From contig NZ_WOSX01000001.1 in assembly GCF_011516735.1 (NCBI RefSeq), positions 248,001 through 312,000 of the forward strand: DNA of 64,000 nt, in the 5' to 3' direction. Shown here one piece after another: positions 1 through 9,180 of this stretch (positions within the stretch are counted from its first letter, which is position 1; each line of letters starts with the position of its first letter). The notes under the pieces were generated by a model that worked only from the letters and a program-made list of their open reading frames with translations, did not search any database and was not told the DNA's origin. A program made the position numbers and the translations under genes. Source of the DNA: Acetobacter fallax (GTDB lineage Bacteria > Pseudomonadota > Alphaproteobacteria > Acetobacterales > Acetobacteraceae).

Positions 1-129
1 GGTTTTTCCCGAATCAGTCGACGATGAGCACGAACCGTGCATGCCTTTTTTCCGCTTATCAGCACAAGGATCAAAAACGATTCCATGCCCATCAGCAATT
101 TGTCGAGTAATCAGATTCAGAAGCCTCAT
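1..129 (-). CDS. possible partial ORF running off the left edge
   Basis: On the minus strand an ATG at 129 opens a frame of 43 codons with no stop before the window edge. The visible residues begin MRLLNLITRQIADGHG and do not match a family I recognise. The frame closes upstream at a stop near 202-204, so no long N-terminal part is hidden in this window. It would be transcribed divergently from lptF. It could be the start of a real neighbouring gene or a chance opening; the visible part is too short to decide. Confidence 0.2.
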   Translation of the reverse strand, partial: MRLLNLITRQIADGHGIVFDPCADKRKKGMHGSCSSSTDSGKT

Positions 130-501
130 TCTCGGTAAGATTTCGCCTCCGGTTTTTGATGACGGTCTGAGAGCGGCTTTTGGCCCTGACGTATTCGATG
201 GCTAGCCAGATTCACTCGTGCGAAGGGCGGTTGACTGCGCGTCCACGCAACGAAGTGGGGCAGCCTGAAAAACCGTTACAAATCCTTCCACTGATCTGCT
301 GCTCCATACAGTTTGCCCTTCACGGCAGAGAGAGTAGATAGGTGCCATGCTCAGTCATGTCTCTTTACGACACGTCTTCGTTTGCATCCCCGGCCGATGC
401 AGCATTCGGACGTGCAGTCCGAACGACAAAGTCACTCCCGCTCCGATCGCGCGTGAAGTAAACGTTTATAGTGTGTCCCCATTCACAGGACCAAGCACCC
501 T
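130..501. other. intergenic region upstream of lptF
   Basis: About 370 bases with no convincing gene. A short minus-strand frame at 365-565 overlaps the start of lptF and has no family features, so it is treated as chance. A TATAGT hexamer at 467-472 could be a -10 box for the lptF operon, but no good -35 hexamer sits at the expected distance. Confidence 0.4.
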
Positions 502-1635
502 GTGCTGAAACTGAAAACTTTTGATCGATATGTGCTGCATCAGCTTTTCGTGGCGCTGCTTGCAACCACTGGCGGCCTTGCCGCGCTGATTTGGCTCACT
601 CAGTCGCTCAGATTCGTCTCACTTGTCGTCGACCGGGGCCTGTCCCTCCGGGTATTCATCGAACTGACCAGCCTGATGATCCCGTCCTTTGTGGCTGTAG
701 TGCTTCCGATTACGACCTTCGTGGTAACACTTTTCGTCTATCATCGACTGGCAGGCGATCGGGAACTTACGGTGATGCGCGCCGCGGGGCTGTCTCCCTT
801 TTTACTGGCCAGATCAGGTCTGATTTGCGCCACAGTCGCCATGCTTCTTACTTTCGCGCTTAACCTGTGGATCGTGCCTGTTTCCTACCGGGATTTCCGC
901 CAGTTCGAGTTTCAGATCAGAAACAAGATGGCCGCTTTCCTTCTCCAGGAAGGTGTTTTCACCAAGTTGTCGGACGCGATGACCGTCTATGTCCGTGAAC
1001 GGGATCACACCGGGATGCTGCGCGGAATCATGGTGGAAGATGATCGGATTCCGAATAGCCGTGCAACGATCTTCGCGGAACGAGGAACAATGCTGATTGT
1101 CAACGATCAGCCCCGGGTGGTGATGTATGATGGATCGCGACAGGAAATCGACCACAAAACCGGGCGGCTTACGTTGCTCTTGTTTGACAGCAACACACTG
1201 GATCTGACGTCTTCAAAGTCTGACCAGGTACGGCCCCGTGATGCGGCGGAAATGTCCCTGCAGGAACTGATTAATCCCGATCCGAGAGAAGTGAGTGAAC
1301 GTGACAGAGGCAAGCTCGCTGTCGAAGGCTGGCGGAGAATTACATCTCCCTTCACTGCCTTCTCGTTCGCCATGATCGGCATGGTCGCGATTCTCAGGGG
1401 AGCGTTTTCGCGTCATGGCAACATCCTCAGGCCGCTCTTTGCTGTTCTCGCTGTGATCGGATTGCTCGCCCTAAATCTTCTGCTGCAAAATCTTGCCAGC
1501 CGGAATATGATCTTGATTCCGCTGATCCTTATCGAAGCCGTAGTGCCGGGAATAGTCTGTGCGCTTCTCCTCTTTGCATCTGAAGTCAGAACGGCCGGAC
1601 AGAAGATACCTTCTTCCGTTCGCCCGAACGCCTGA
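502..1635 (+). CDS. lptF: LPS export ABC transporter permease LptF
   Basis: This is one of the two inner-membrane permeases of the LptBFG complex, which extracts lipopolysaccharide from the inner membrane and passes it to the Lpt bridge. The 377-residue product has the YjgP/YjgQ layout: three membrane segments near the N-terminus (about 15-40, 54-83 and 98-126), a periplasmic beta-rich domain (about 130-270), and three C-terminal segments (about 283-301, 308-332 and 336-358). It starts at GTG, with an AGGA about 12 bases upstream. The stop lies 11 bases before lptG, and lptD follows, so the genes form an LPS-transport operon. LptF and LptG are paralogues; this one is called LptF because it comes first, as in related genomes. 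Confidence 0.9.
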   Translation: MLKLKTFDRYVLHQLFVALLATTGGLAALIWLTQSLRFVSLVVDRGLSLRVFIELTSLMIPSFVAVVLPITTFVVTLFVYHRLAGDRELTVMRAAGLSPFLLARSGLICATVAMLLTFALNLWIVPVSYRDFRQFEFQIRNKMAAFLLQEGVFTKLSDAMTVYVRERDHTGMLRGIMVEDDRIPNSRATIFAERGTMLIVNDQPRVVMYDGSRQEIDHKTGRLTLLLFDSNTLDLTSSKSDQVRPRDAAEMSLQELINPDPREVSERDRGKLAVEGWRRITSPFTAFSFAMIGMVAILRGAFSRHGNILRPLFAVLAVIGLLALNLLLQNLASRNMILIPLILIEAVVPGIVCALLLFASEVRTAGQKIPSSVRPNA

Positions 1636-1646
1636 GGCCTGTTACG

Positions 1647-2759
1647 GTGGTCGTTTCTGTCACACTGTCACTCTATATCGCGCGCCAGTTCATGCTCTCG
1701 GTTATGGCGATGACGGCATCTCTAACCGGAATCGTTTGCCTTTTTGATTTCATTGACCTTCTGCGAAGAGTTGCAACAAAACCTGATGTACCGACGAGTC
1801 TGGTGACGGAAATCGCGGGGTTACATATCCCTTATTTTTTCATGGAGATAATGCCATTCGGTGTGCTTCTCGGTGGAATTGTCTGTTTCTGGCGCCTGAC
1901 GCGCTCTTCGGAACTGGTCGTCGCCCGGGCCGCTGGCATTTCCGCCTGGCAGTTCCTGGCTGCTCCTCTCGCTTGCGCCCTGATGCTAGGGACGCTGACA
2001 ACGGGTATCATTTCTCCTCTTTCTTCTGTCATGTATGGTCGCGCTGAAACACTCGACGAGCAATATCTGCGCACAGGTGGCGGCCCTCTGACAATGTCTG
2101 GTGCCTCACTCTGGCTACGGCAACTTGATTCCGGCCTTGATGAACGCGGCGTCGCAATCCTCCACTCCCGGGACACTCATCTGAAGGACGGCACTCTCCG
2201 GATTCAGGATGTCAGCGTGTTTCGCATCGACCGACACGATCATCTCATTCTGCGAATCGAAGCGCCTTCCGGGCGTCTGGAAGCAGGATACTGGCTACTC
2301 GAACAGGCTCACACTCTGCGACCCGACGAAATGGCAGGACCGCCCGAAACTGTCATGCTGCCAACGGATCTGACTCTAAATCGTGTACAGGAAAGTTTCG
2401 CATCTCCTGACACGCTGTCCGTATGGGCACTTCCGGGTTTCATTCGTTTACTGGAGCGTTCGGGGTTCTCTTCGATTCGTCATCAGCTTCATTTCGAAGC
2501 GCTTCTTGCTCTTCCAATCCTCGCCGGAACGATGGCTCTCGTGGCTGCCGGCTTTTCAATGCGGCCAACACGCCGCGGTGGTGTGGCAAAGATGATCGGC
2601 TCGGGCGTCGCCGCAGGATTTCTGTTGTTCACAGTCTCGAAAGTTGCTGAACAATTTGGTAACTCCGGAGCGCTGCCGCCGTTGCTCGCAGCATGGGCGC
2701 CAACCGGGGCTGGGCTTTGCCTCGCGGTCTCATTGCTATTGCACCTGGAGGATGGCTGA
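1647..2759 (+). CDS. lptG: LPS export ABC transporter permease LptG
   Basis: The partner permease of LptF in the LptBFG lipopolysaccharide extractor. The 370-residue protein has the same plan: N-terminal membrane segments (about 10-35, 55-85 and 95-120), a periplasmic domain, and C-terminal membrane segments from about residue 280. The start is GTG, 11 bases after the lptF stop. Its stop directly abuts the TTG start of lptD, which indicates translational coupling of the export and outer-membrane assembly parts of the pathway. The LptB ATPase and LptA/C components are not in this window. Confidence 0.9.
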   Translation: MVVSVTLSLYIARQFMLSVMAMTASLTGIVCLFDFIDLLRRVATKPDVPTSLVTEIAGLHIPYFFMEIMPFGVLLGGIVCFWRLTRSSELVVARAAGISAWQFLAAPLACALMLGTLTTGIISPLSSVMYGRAETLDEQYLRTGGGPLTMSGASLWLRQLDSGLDERGVAILHSRDTHLKDGTLRIQDVSVFRIDRHDHLILRIEAPSGRLEAGYWLLEQAHTLRPDEMAGPPETVMLPTDLTLNRVQESFASPDTLSVWALPGFIRLLERSGFSSIRHQLHFEALLALPILAGTMALVAAGFSMRPTRRGGVAKMIGSGVAAGFLLFTVSKVAEQFGNSGALPPLLAAWAPTGAGLCLAVSLLLHLEDG

Positions 2760-5162
2760 TTGCCCTTTTTGATGACCAGTTCCACAGGCTTTCCTTCCCA
2801 TCAGATGAGACGCATGATTGCCGCGTGGCTGAAAAGCATCAAAGGGCTGACCGATGCTCGTAGCCTTGCTGGATGGAAGGGAGGCGGAGTCTTTCTGGCC
2901 GGACTAGGAACGACATATGCCCTTCTTCTGGTTTCGACCGAAACAGCCCACGCGCAATTTCGGCCAACGCCACTGCACGTAAATACCGGAAGCACGACAT
3001 CGCGAAATGATCCTGTTACCTTTCAGGCGGATAAGGTGAGTTATGACGACCACGCTGGCGTCGTTACATGGACAGGCAATGTGCAGGTCTGGCAAGGCGA
3101 CCGCATCATGCGTGCCGACAAAATGACCTATGATCGGAATACAGGTATTGTGGCGGCTGCCGGCAGTGTCGCTTCAAGCCAGCCGGACGGATCGGTTCTG
3201 TTCTCTCACTACGCGGAACTGACAGGAAACATGCGTGACGGCGTGATGACTCACGTCAACGCGTTGCTGACAGACAACGCGAAACTCGCTGCTAACGGAA
3301 TGAGGCGAACCGGCGGCAAGATCAACGACCTGACGCGTGCAGTATACACAGCCTGTGAAATCTGTGCAAAGAATCCGACCCGTGCGCCTTTCTGGCAGTT
3401 TCGTGCCTATAACGCGACGCAGGATCTTCAGCATGAAGAGATTGATTTCCGTGATGTCTATATGGATATCCTCGGTATACCAGTTCTATACCTGCCCTAT
3501 TTTTCGATCACTGATCCATCAGCCAAGCGTCACAGCGGCTTCCTGATGGCCGGGATTACGCCACATGACCGCTATCTCGGAACTTATGTCACGATCCCTT
3601 ATTACTGGGTCATAGACGATCAATCAGATCTAACGGTTCAGGGACTTTTCTCGACAAAGACGGGCCCCCAACTCAGTGCTCAGTATCGTAACCGTTTCAA
3701 TTTCGGCACACTCAATATTCTCGGTGGTGTCGCCTATGACACATATCGCCACGCAGGTTACACGAATGATTTCGGTGATTCGGTCGGTGCTCAGAATGAT
3801 CGTGGCATTCAGGGATATGTTTTTGCTCAGGGACAGGCCTCAATCACCAAAGCATGGCGGGGCGGTTTTAACGTGCAGATCGCGAGTTCTGCCAACTACA
3901 TGCGTGACTACCGAATTCAGGGTTACGGTTCTGACACCCTGAACTCCAACGCTTATCTCGAAGGATTTGGTACAGGAGCCTATAGCCGGATCGACGGTCA
4001 GTTTTATCAGGGCCTGAACCAAGGTGTCATTCGCAACAGTGACCTTCCATTTGTCATGCCGCATTATGAATACAGTTTTCTCTCACAGCCCGACATTCTT
4101 GGTGGACGCATCGGCGTCAACACCAATGATTTCTATGTTTACCGCTCCAACGGGACGAGAGATCAACGCGGTGAGTTACAACTAAACTGGGACAGGCCGT
4201 TTAGAACCAGCCTCGGTCAGAAATATCTGGTGACGCTGCGGCTTGACTCAATGCTCTATCGGGCCAGCAATCTTTATCAGCAGCCTAACTTCTATAAATA
4301 CCGGGGAACGACTGTGGAAGGGCAGGTCGTGCCAACTGTCGCGGTGAAGATGAACTGGCCCTTCTTACGTCAGTTCATGAAAGGTCGCGGCACCCAGATT
4401 TTTGAGCCGATCGTTCAGGCAATCTATGCACCGAATACTGGCGATGGCATGTCCCGGAACATGCCCAATGAAGACAGTCTTAATTACGAATTTACCGATT
4501 CGACGCTGTTTTCTCTCAACCGTTTCCAAGGCACAGACAGAATTGATGGAGGCTTGCGCGGCAATGTCGGCATGCACGGCAACTGGACATGGAATGGTCA
4601 CGTGGTCGATCTTCTGGTGGGCGAAAGTTTCCAGGAGCACATTGAGCATGACCGCCTGCCTTATTCGGGCCTGAATCACCATCTGTCAGACGTTATAGCC
4701 CGCGCTCGCGTAGAACCAACACAGTATCTGAGCTTCACGGCACGTACGCGGGTAAACCCTAAAAACGGCGACATCGATTTTGGTGACGCGTTGTTTAACC
4801 TCAATGGACCACATTTTGGCCTTTCAGGCGGGTATGTATGGGAACCGGTTACGCCTTTCTATTATTACGTAAATAATTATCACGATTCCAACCCGCCTTC
4901 CGTATACTACCAGCGCACGAATGAAATTAGCGGTGGCCTCTCGACTAACTGGGCTAACTGGCATGCGTCATTATTTGCTCGTCGGGCCCTGTCCCGCAAA
5001 CAGTTTGTCACAATTGGCGCAAATGCGGGCTTTCAAAATGATTGTTTTGGACTGGATGTTATGTATCTCAAACAGTATACGACAATCGGCGGTCAGCAGC
5101 GCAACTCCACCTACCTTTTCACCGTCACACTTAAGAGTATCGGTGCATTTGGCCTGAAATAA
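2760..5162 (+). CDS. lptD: LPS-assembly outer membrane protein LptD
   Basis: LptD is the outer-membrane barrel that, plugged by LptE, inserts lipopolysaccharide into the outer leaflet. The 800-residue product has a hydrophobic stretch near residues 40-62 ending in AHA, as in a signal peptide. An OstA/LptA-like beta-jellyroll follows (about 80-190), then a long aromatic-rich barrel domain to the C-terminus. The TTG start lies immediately after the lptG stop and 8 bases behind a good GGAGG at 2747-2751, which favours it over the ATG at 2772. An N-terminal tail of about 40 residues before the hydrophobic core is unusual, so the mature start is uncertain. Confidence 0.9.
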   Translation: MPFLMTSSTGFPSHQMRRMIAAWLKSIKGLTDARSLAGWKGGGVFLAGLGTTYALLLVSTETAHAQFRPTPLHVNTGSTTSRNDPVTFQADKVSYDDHAGVVTWTGNVQVWQGDRIMRADKMTYDRNTGIVAAAGSVASSQPDGSVLFSHYAELTGNMRDGVMTHVNALLTDNAKLAANGMRRTGGKINDLTRAVYTACEICAKNPTRAPFWQFRAYNATQDLQHEEIDFRDVYMDILGIPVLYLPYFSITDPSAKRHSGFLMAGITPHDRYLGTYVTIPYYWVIDDQSDLTVQGLFSTKTGPQLSAQYRNRFNFGTLNILGGVAYDTYRHAGYTNDFGDSVGAQNDRGIQGYVFAQGQASITKAWRGGFNVQIASSANYMRDYRIQGYGSDTLNSNAYLEGFGTGAYSRIDGQFYQGLNQGVIRNSDLPFVMPHYEYSFLSQPDILGGRIGVNTNDFYVYRSNGTRDQRGELQLNWDRPFRTSLGQKYLVTLRLDSMLYRASNLYQQPNFYKYRGTTVEGQVVPTVAVKMNWPFLRQFMKGRGTQIFEPIVQAIYAPNTGDGMSRNMPNEDSLNYEFTDSTLFSLNRFQGTDRIDGGLRGNVGMHGNWTWNGHVVDLLVGESFQEHIEHDRLPYSGLNHHLSDVIARARVEPTQYLSFTARTRVNPKNGDIDFGDALFNLNGPHFGLSGGYVWEPVTPFYYYVNNYHDSNPPSVYYQRTNEISGGLSTNWANWHASLFARRALSRKQFVTIGANAGFQNDCFGLDVMYLKQYTTIGGQQRNSTYLFTVTLKSIGAFGLK

Positions 5163-5186
5163 CGATACAGGCAAAGGATAACCAGT

Positions 5187-6677
5187 GTGCATGCCGCGCT
5201 GATGCGCTTCAAATGCGTGCCACATTCCGGTAAACGCGACTCCCTTAACTGCGACGGCGAGAGACCAATCTGCATGCGACTGAGCCTTTCCATTACCGGG
5301 TCCGCCTTGGCGCTTGTGATTGCAACCAGCTTTGCTTCCTGTCCGACAGAGGCGCTGGCACAACGGCATCACCACAAACAGCAGTCCGACTTGTCAGAAC
5401 CCGCCGACGGCGTGGATGATGCCCGGCCTCATACGAAACAAGCAGGAAAGAAAGTCTTACCGGTTCTGGGTGAAACTCAGGATACAATCATTGCGGTCAT
5501 CAACGGCATCCCGCTAACCCGGCGCGACGTCGATAACCGTGGTCGTTTGTTCGCGCTATCAACAGGCCTCCCGATGAACGAGGATGTCATGAGCCGAATG
5601 CGGCCCCAGATTATCCGACAGCTAATTGATGAGCGGCTTCGTACGCAGGAAATCCTCAACCGCCATATCAATGTTACTCCTGAGCAGATCGCCGCCGCGA
5701 TTGAAGGTATCGAAAAGCGAAACGGTATGCCTGCTAACGCACTTCGCAACCGACTGGCGCAGGATGGTGTGTCGTTAACGACACTGATCGACCAGATCCG
5801 AGTCCAGATTGGCTGGACTCAGGTTCTCAGACAGGAACTGGGAACACGTTACCGGATGACTTCGCAGGAAATTTCTCAACGAACCGATGCTCTTCAGAAA
5901 CAGGAAGGGCGTCCGGAATATTTCATCAGTGAGATTTTTGTTCCTGTCGAAGATGCGCGGCACAGTGAAACTGAACTGAAATTCACCGAAACTATTATTC
6001 AGGAACTCCGCAAAGGAGCCCCCTTCTCAATTGTCGCGGCGCAGTTTTCGCAAGCACAGAGTGCGCTTGACGGTGGATCCATGGGCTGGGTTCAGGAAGA
6101 CAGCCTTGACCCGGAAGTCGTGGCCATGGTTCGCAAAATGCCTGAAGGCGCGATTTCAAATCCGATTAAAGTGGCCGGAGGCTATGTCATCGCGACCGTT
6201 CTTGGCAAACGCATTATCGGGCACCAGCCCGGGACTTTGCTAAATGTTCGGCAGGCATTCATTCCTTTTGCTGAGCACCTGAATCCCCAAAATCCAACAC
6301 CGCAACAGCGTCAGGCACTACAAACCTCTGTGCAGATCGCTCAGCAGTCGCATAGTTGTGAGGATCTGATCGCTGCGAATAAGAAATTGGGAGAAGTGCG
6401 CCCATCCAATCCAGGGGAACTTCAGCTTGAACGCCTGAACCCACAGATGCAGCAGGTTCTGGGAACCCTGCCAATTGGAAAAACAACCCGTCCCCTGGTG
6501 TCAGAAGATGGGATTGCTCTGCTAATGGTCTGTTCTAAAACCACGAAGAATTTTGCAAATCGCACACCTAGCGAAATTGCTGATCAGTTGCTGAACGAAC
6601 GTGTGGAACAGACAGCACGACAGCTTGACAGGGATCTGCACCGGAAAGCCGTCATTGAGATGAGATCTAAAACCTGA
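5187..6677 (+). CDS. surA: SurA-type periplasmic peptidyl-prolyl isomerase/chaperone
   Basis: SurA escorts outer-membrane proteins such as LptD through the periplasm. The 496-residue product has a SurA N-terminal chaperone region (about 95-235), a clear parvulin-type rotamase domain (about 245-345, with the GGSMGW motif) and a weaker second one (about 355-470). The GTG at 5187 has an AAAGGA eight bases upstream. However, an in-frame ATG at 5274 would begin exactly at a typical signal peptide ending in EALA, so the true start may be 5274. It follows lptD by 24 bases and precedes rsmA by 17. The pdxA gene often found between surA and rsmA is absent. Confidence 0.88.
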   Translation: MHAALMRFKCVPHSGKRDSLNCDGERPICMRLSLSITGSALALVIATSFASCPTEALAQRHHHKQQSDLSEPADGVDDARPHTKQAGKKVLPVLGETQDTIIAVINGIPLTRRDVDNRGRLFALSTGLPMNEDVMSRMRPQIIRQLIDERLRTQEILNRHINVTPEQIAAAIEGIEKRNGMPANALRNRLAQDGVSLTTLIDQIRVQIGWTQVLRQELGTRYRMTSQEISQRTDALQKQEGRPEYFISEIFVPVEDARHSETELKFTETIIQELRKGAPFSIVAAQFSQAQSALDGGSMGWVQEDSLDPEVVAMVRKMPEGAISNPIKVAGGYVIATVLGKRIIGHQPGTLLNVRQAFIPFAEHLNPQNPTPQQRQALQTSVQIAQQSHSCEDLIAANKKLGEVRPSNPGELQLERLNPQMQQVLGTLPIGKTTRPLVSEDGIALLMVCSKTTKNFANRTPSEIADQLLNERVEQTARQLDRDLHRKAVIEMRSKT

Positions 6678-6694
6678 GCAGACTGGTCAGATAA

Positions 6695-7528
6695 ATGACA
6701 CGAGAGCCCCTTGTCTCCGTCATAAGCCGCCATAATCTCGATGCCAGACGCGCTCTTGGTCAGCATTTTCTCCTTGATCCCGGCATCACGGCACGGATTG
6801 TGCAACTGGCAGCACCTCTTGCCGGACGTCATGTCATTGAGGTTGGTCCAGGCCCTGGCGGACTTACCCGTCCCCTACTCGATAGCGATGCAGCCTCTGT
6901 CATCGCTATCGAGGTCGATCCCAGAGCCGTCTCTGTTATCCGAGAACTGGAAATCGAGGCACCAGACCGCCTCCATCTGGTTGAAGCCGATGCAACCAAG
7001 GTTGATCTGACAACTCTCTGTCCCGCACCACGAAGGATCGTGGCGAATCTTCCATATAATGTTGCCACCCCTCTGCTGATTGGGTGGCTCAGACAAGCCG
7101 CTTCGTGGGAGCGTCTGACACTGATGTTTCAGCTGGAAGTAGCCGAACGAATTTGCGCCGAACCGAACACTGAGCATTACGGGAGACTTGCTGTTATCTC
7201 GCAGTGGTGCGCTCTGTGCTCGCAGATCATGCGGTTACCACCAGGCGCCTTTTCGCCTCCACCAAAAGTCTGGTCCGCAGTAGTTGAATTGACACCCCAT
7301 GCAGACCAGCCCGACTCTCAGCTGTTCCGAGCAATGGAACAGGTGACTGCCGCTGCGTTTGGTCAGCGACGAAAGATGCTCCGTGGAGCACTAAAGGGTA
7401 TTGGTGGCGAGCGACTACTAAACGCGGCGGCGATCGATGGATCGCGCCGCGCAGAAACGCTCGACGTTTTAGAATTTGATCGTCTGGCGCGTAATTACCT
7501 CACCATAACTCAAAAAGGCAGTGTATAA
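6695..7528 (+). CDS. rsmA: 16S rRNA dimethyladenosine transferase RsmA (KsgA)
   Basis: RsmA dimethylates two adjacent adenines (A1518 and A1519 in E. coli numbering) near the 3' end of 16S rRNA using S-adenosylmethionine, a late step in small-subunit assembly. The 277-residue product has the SAM-binding motif EVGPGPGGLT (about 49-58) and the catalytic NLPYNV motif (118-123). Length and layout are normal for the family. It is the last gene of the lptF-lptG-lptD-surA-rsmA run and is followed by a strong hairpin at 7575-7616. Confidence 0.95.
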   Translation: MTREPLVSVISRHNLDARRALGQHFLLDPGITARIVQLAAPLAGRHVIEVGPGPGGLTRPLLDSDAASVIAIEVDPRAVSVIRELEIEAPDRLHLVEADATKVDLTTLCPAPRRIVANLPYNVATPLLIGWLRQAASWERLTLMFQLEVAERICAEPNTEHYGRLAVISQWCALCSQIMRLPPGAFSPPPKVWSAVVELTPHADQPDSQLFRAMEQVTAAAFGQRRKMLRGALKGIGGERLLNAAAIDGSRRAETLDVLEFDRLARNYLTITQKGSV

Positions 7529-7574
7529 ATTCATACCGACAAAAATACCAGCTTGAGGCCACATCGAGAGGGCC

Positions 7575-7616
7575 ACATTACTGACCAAATGAATTCATCT
7601 GGTCAGTAATGTTTTG
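7575..7616 (+). terminator. hairpin terminator after rsmA
   Basis: A perfect 13-bp inverted repeat has its left arm ACATTACTGACCA at 7575-7587 and its right arm TGGTCAGTAATGT at 7600-7612, with a 12-base loop, and is followed by a short T run. It lies between the convergent rsmA and ferritin-like genes, so it can end rsmA transcription. The T run is on + only. Confidence 0.75.
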
Positions 7617-7629
7617 GTATCAGGTTGGT

Positions 7630-8205
7630 TCAGTCAGCCAGAAATGGCCTGCCTTCATGTGCAACAAGAAGATCATGCATATCGGTTGCATGCTCTTCTT
7701 CCTGTGCCAGTATTTTTTCCAGCATGATCCGGGTAGTGGGGTCTTTCTGACCAAAATAGCGAATCAATTCGCGGTAATGCTCAATCGCAACCCGTTCTGC
7801 GATAAGATTCTGCTTCACTAGTTCTACCAACGTTCCGGGCTGACCGTATTCGGCAGCTGAGCGCGTAGCAAGCCCCTCCGGATTAAGATCTGGCACACCA
7901 CCCAGTTGATCAATTCGCTCCGCAGCCCACTGCATGTGCGTCTGTTCTTCGCGCGCATGCTCAGCAAACTCAGCAGCGACACTTTCACTATTAATCCCGG
8001 AAACAGAAATTGAATTCATCGTATAACGCAGCACGCAAACAATTTCGGTCGCGACCACTGTTTGCAACAGTTCAATCGCCTTTTTCACATCGCCTTCATA
8101 AGCAGGTGTGACAGCACCATCACCGATCGATTTTTTCGCACGTGCACGCAATGTCTGAATATCGGACAGAAATGTATTATCTGTGTCCGTCTGTGTTTTC
8201 GTCAT
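7630..8205 (-). CDS. ferritin-like diiron protein (Dps/bacterioferritin-like)
   Basis: A 191-residue four-helix protein of the ferritin-like superfamily, probably storing iron or detoxifying iron and peroxide. The diiron pattern is visible: Glu54 on the first helix, the EExxH block at 86-90, Glu137/Glu142-His143 on the third helix, and a second ExxH at 169-172. The protein is somewhat longer than Dps and lacks the Met ligand region typical of haem-binding bacterioferritin, so no gene symbol is given. It stands alone, convergent with rsmA and codirectional with rlmE, 88 bases apart. Confidence 0.75.
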   Translation of the reverse strand: MTKTQTDTDNTFLSDIQTLRARAKKSIGDGAVTPAYEGDVKKAIELLQTVVATEIVCVLRYTMNSISVSGINSESVAAEFAEHAREEQTHMQWAAERIDQLGGVPDLNPEGLATRSAAEYGQPGTLVELVKQNLIAERVAIEHYRELIRYFGQKDPTTRIMLEKILAQEEEHATDMHDLLVAHEGRPFLAD

Positions 8206-8293
8206 AAGAATACAACTCGTCCGTTGAGGTCAGTCAAATAACGGACAAGCTGGCTACAGGTTTCAAACTATGTCTTAAAATCCTGCCGAAAAA

Positions 8294-9145
8294 TTATAAA
8301 TCGTCCAGGAATTGCCCTCTTTCCTGTTGCAATTCAGCGAGCCGCTCAGACCGAAAACCCGTTGCCACCACATAAAGTTCGCTGGAGTCTTTGCGACTTG
8401 CCGGCGGCTTGGCGTGACGGACGCTTGAAAAAACTTTTTTCATCGGATCAAGCATTTGCTTTTCTGATCCACCCTGGAACACCTTAGCGACGAATGTGCC
8501 ACCCTCAGCCAGAACATCCAGCGCGAAGTCAAACGCGCCTTCAGCAAGCCCGATAATTCTGAGATGATCCGTAGGCGCGTGACCCGTTGTGTTGGGCGCC
8601 ATATCCGAGAGTACAAGATCAGCCTTGCCACCAAGCATCTCAATCAGACGCGCTGGCAATTCCGGATCGGTGAAATCTCCTTCAATAATTTCAGCGCCAG
8701 GAACTTCATCAACTGGCAGCAGGTCGACCCCGACAACACATGCCGCACCGCGCTTGACAGCAACCTGTGTCCAGCCACCTGGGGCAGCGCCGAGATCAAC
8801 CACGCGCTGCCCGGGCTTAATCAGATGAAACCGGTCATCAAGTTCGATCAGCTTGAAGGCTGCCCGGGAGCGCCAGCCCTGCTTGTGTGCCGCCTGCACA
8901 TAGGGGTCATTAAGCTGACGTGCCAGCCAGCGTTGCTGAGCTGTAGTTCGTCCCCTGGATTTCTTAAGCGATACTGATTTGGACCGGATATTCTGCGGAG
9001 CAAGACCGTCCTCACCACCATCCCGGGCACCGGGCGCGGATTTCTTTGTGAGAGCACGCCCCGGCACCCGAGGCAAATTCTCAGCTTTGGATGTCGAAAC
9101 GGGGTGACTGGCGCCGCGCTTTGAAGGTGGGGCTCTGGTGGTCAA
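8294..9145 (-). CDS. rlmE: 23S rRNA (uridine-2'-O) methyltransferase RlmE (FtsJ/RrmJ)
   Basis: RlmE methylates the 2'-O of U2552 in the A loop of 23S rRNA. The 283-residue product contains the SAM motif DLGAAPGGWTQ (117-127) and the K-D-K-E catalytic set (Lys98, Asp181, Lys221, Glu256 by pattern). It carries about 70 basic residues in front of the E. coli-length catalytic domain, an extension common in alphaproteobacterial homologues. It lies 35 bases downstream of the Ppx/GppA gene on the same strand and probably shares its transcript. Confidence 0.92.
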   Translation of the reverse strand: MTTRAPPSKRGASHPVSTSKAENLPRVPGRALTKKSAPGARDGGEDGLAPQNIRSKSVSLKKSRGRTTAQQRWLARQLNDPYVQAAHKQGWRSRAAFKLIELDDRFHLIKPGQRVVDLGAAPGGWTQVAVKRGAACVVGVDLLPVDEVPGAEIIEGDFTDPELPARLIEMLGGKADLVLSDMAPNTTGHAPTDHLRIIGLAEGAFDFALDVLAEGGTFVAKVFQGGSEKQMLDPMKKVFSSVRHAKPPASRKDSSELYVVATGFRSERLAELQQERGQFLDDL

Positions 9146-9180
9146 GTGTTGCTTACTTCTTTTCTGTTACACGCACCGGA

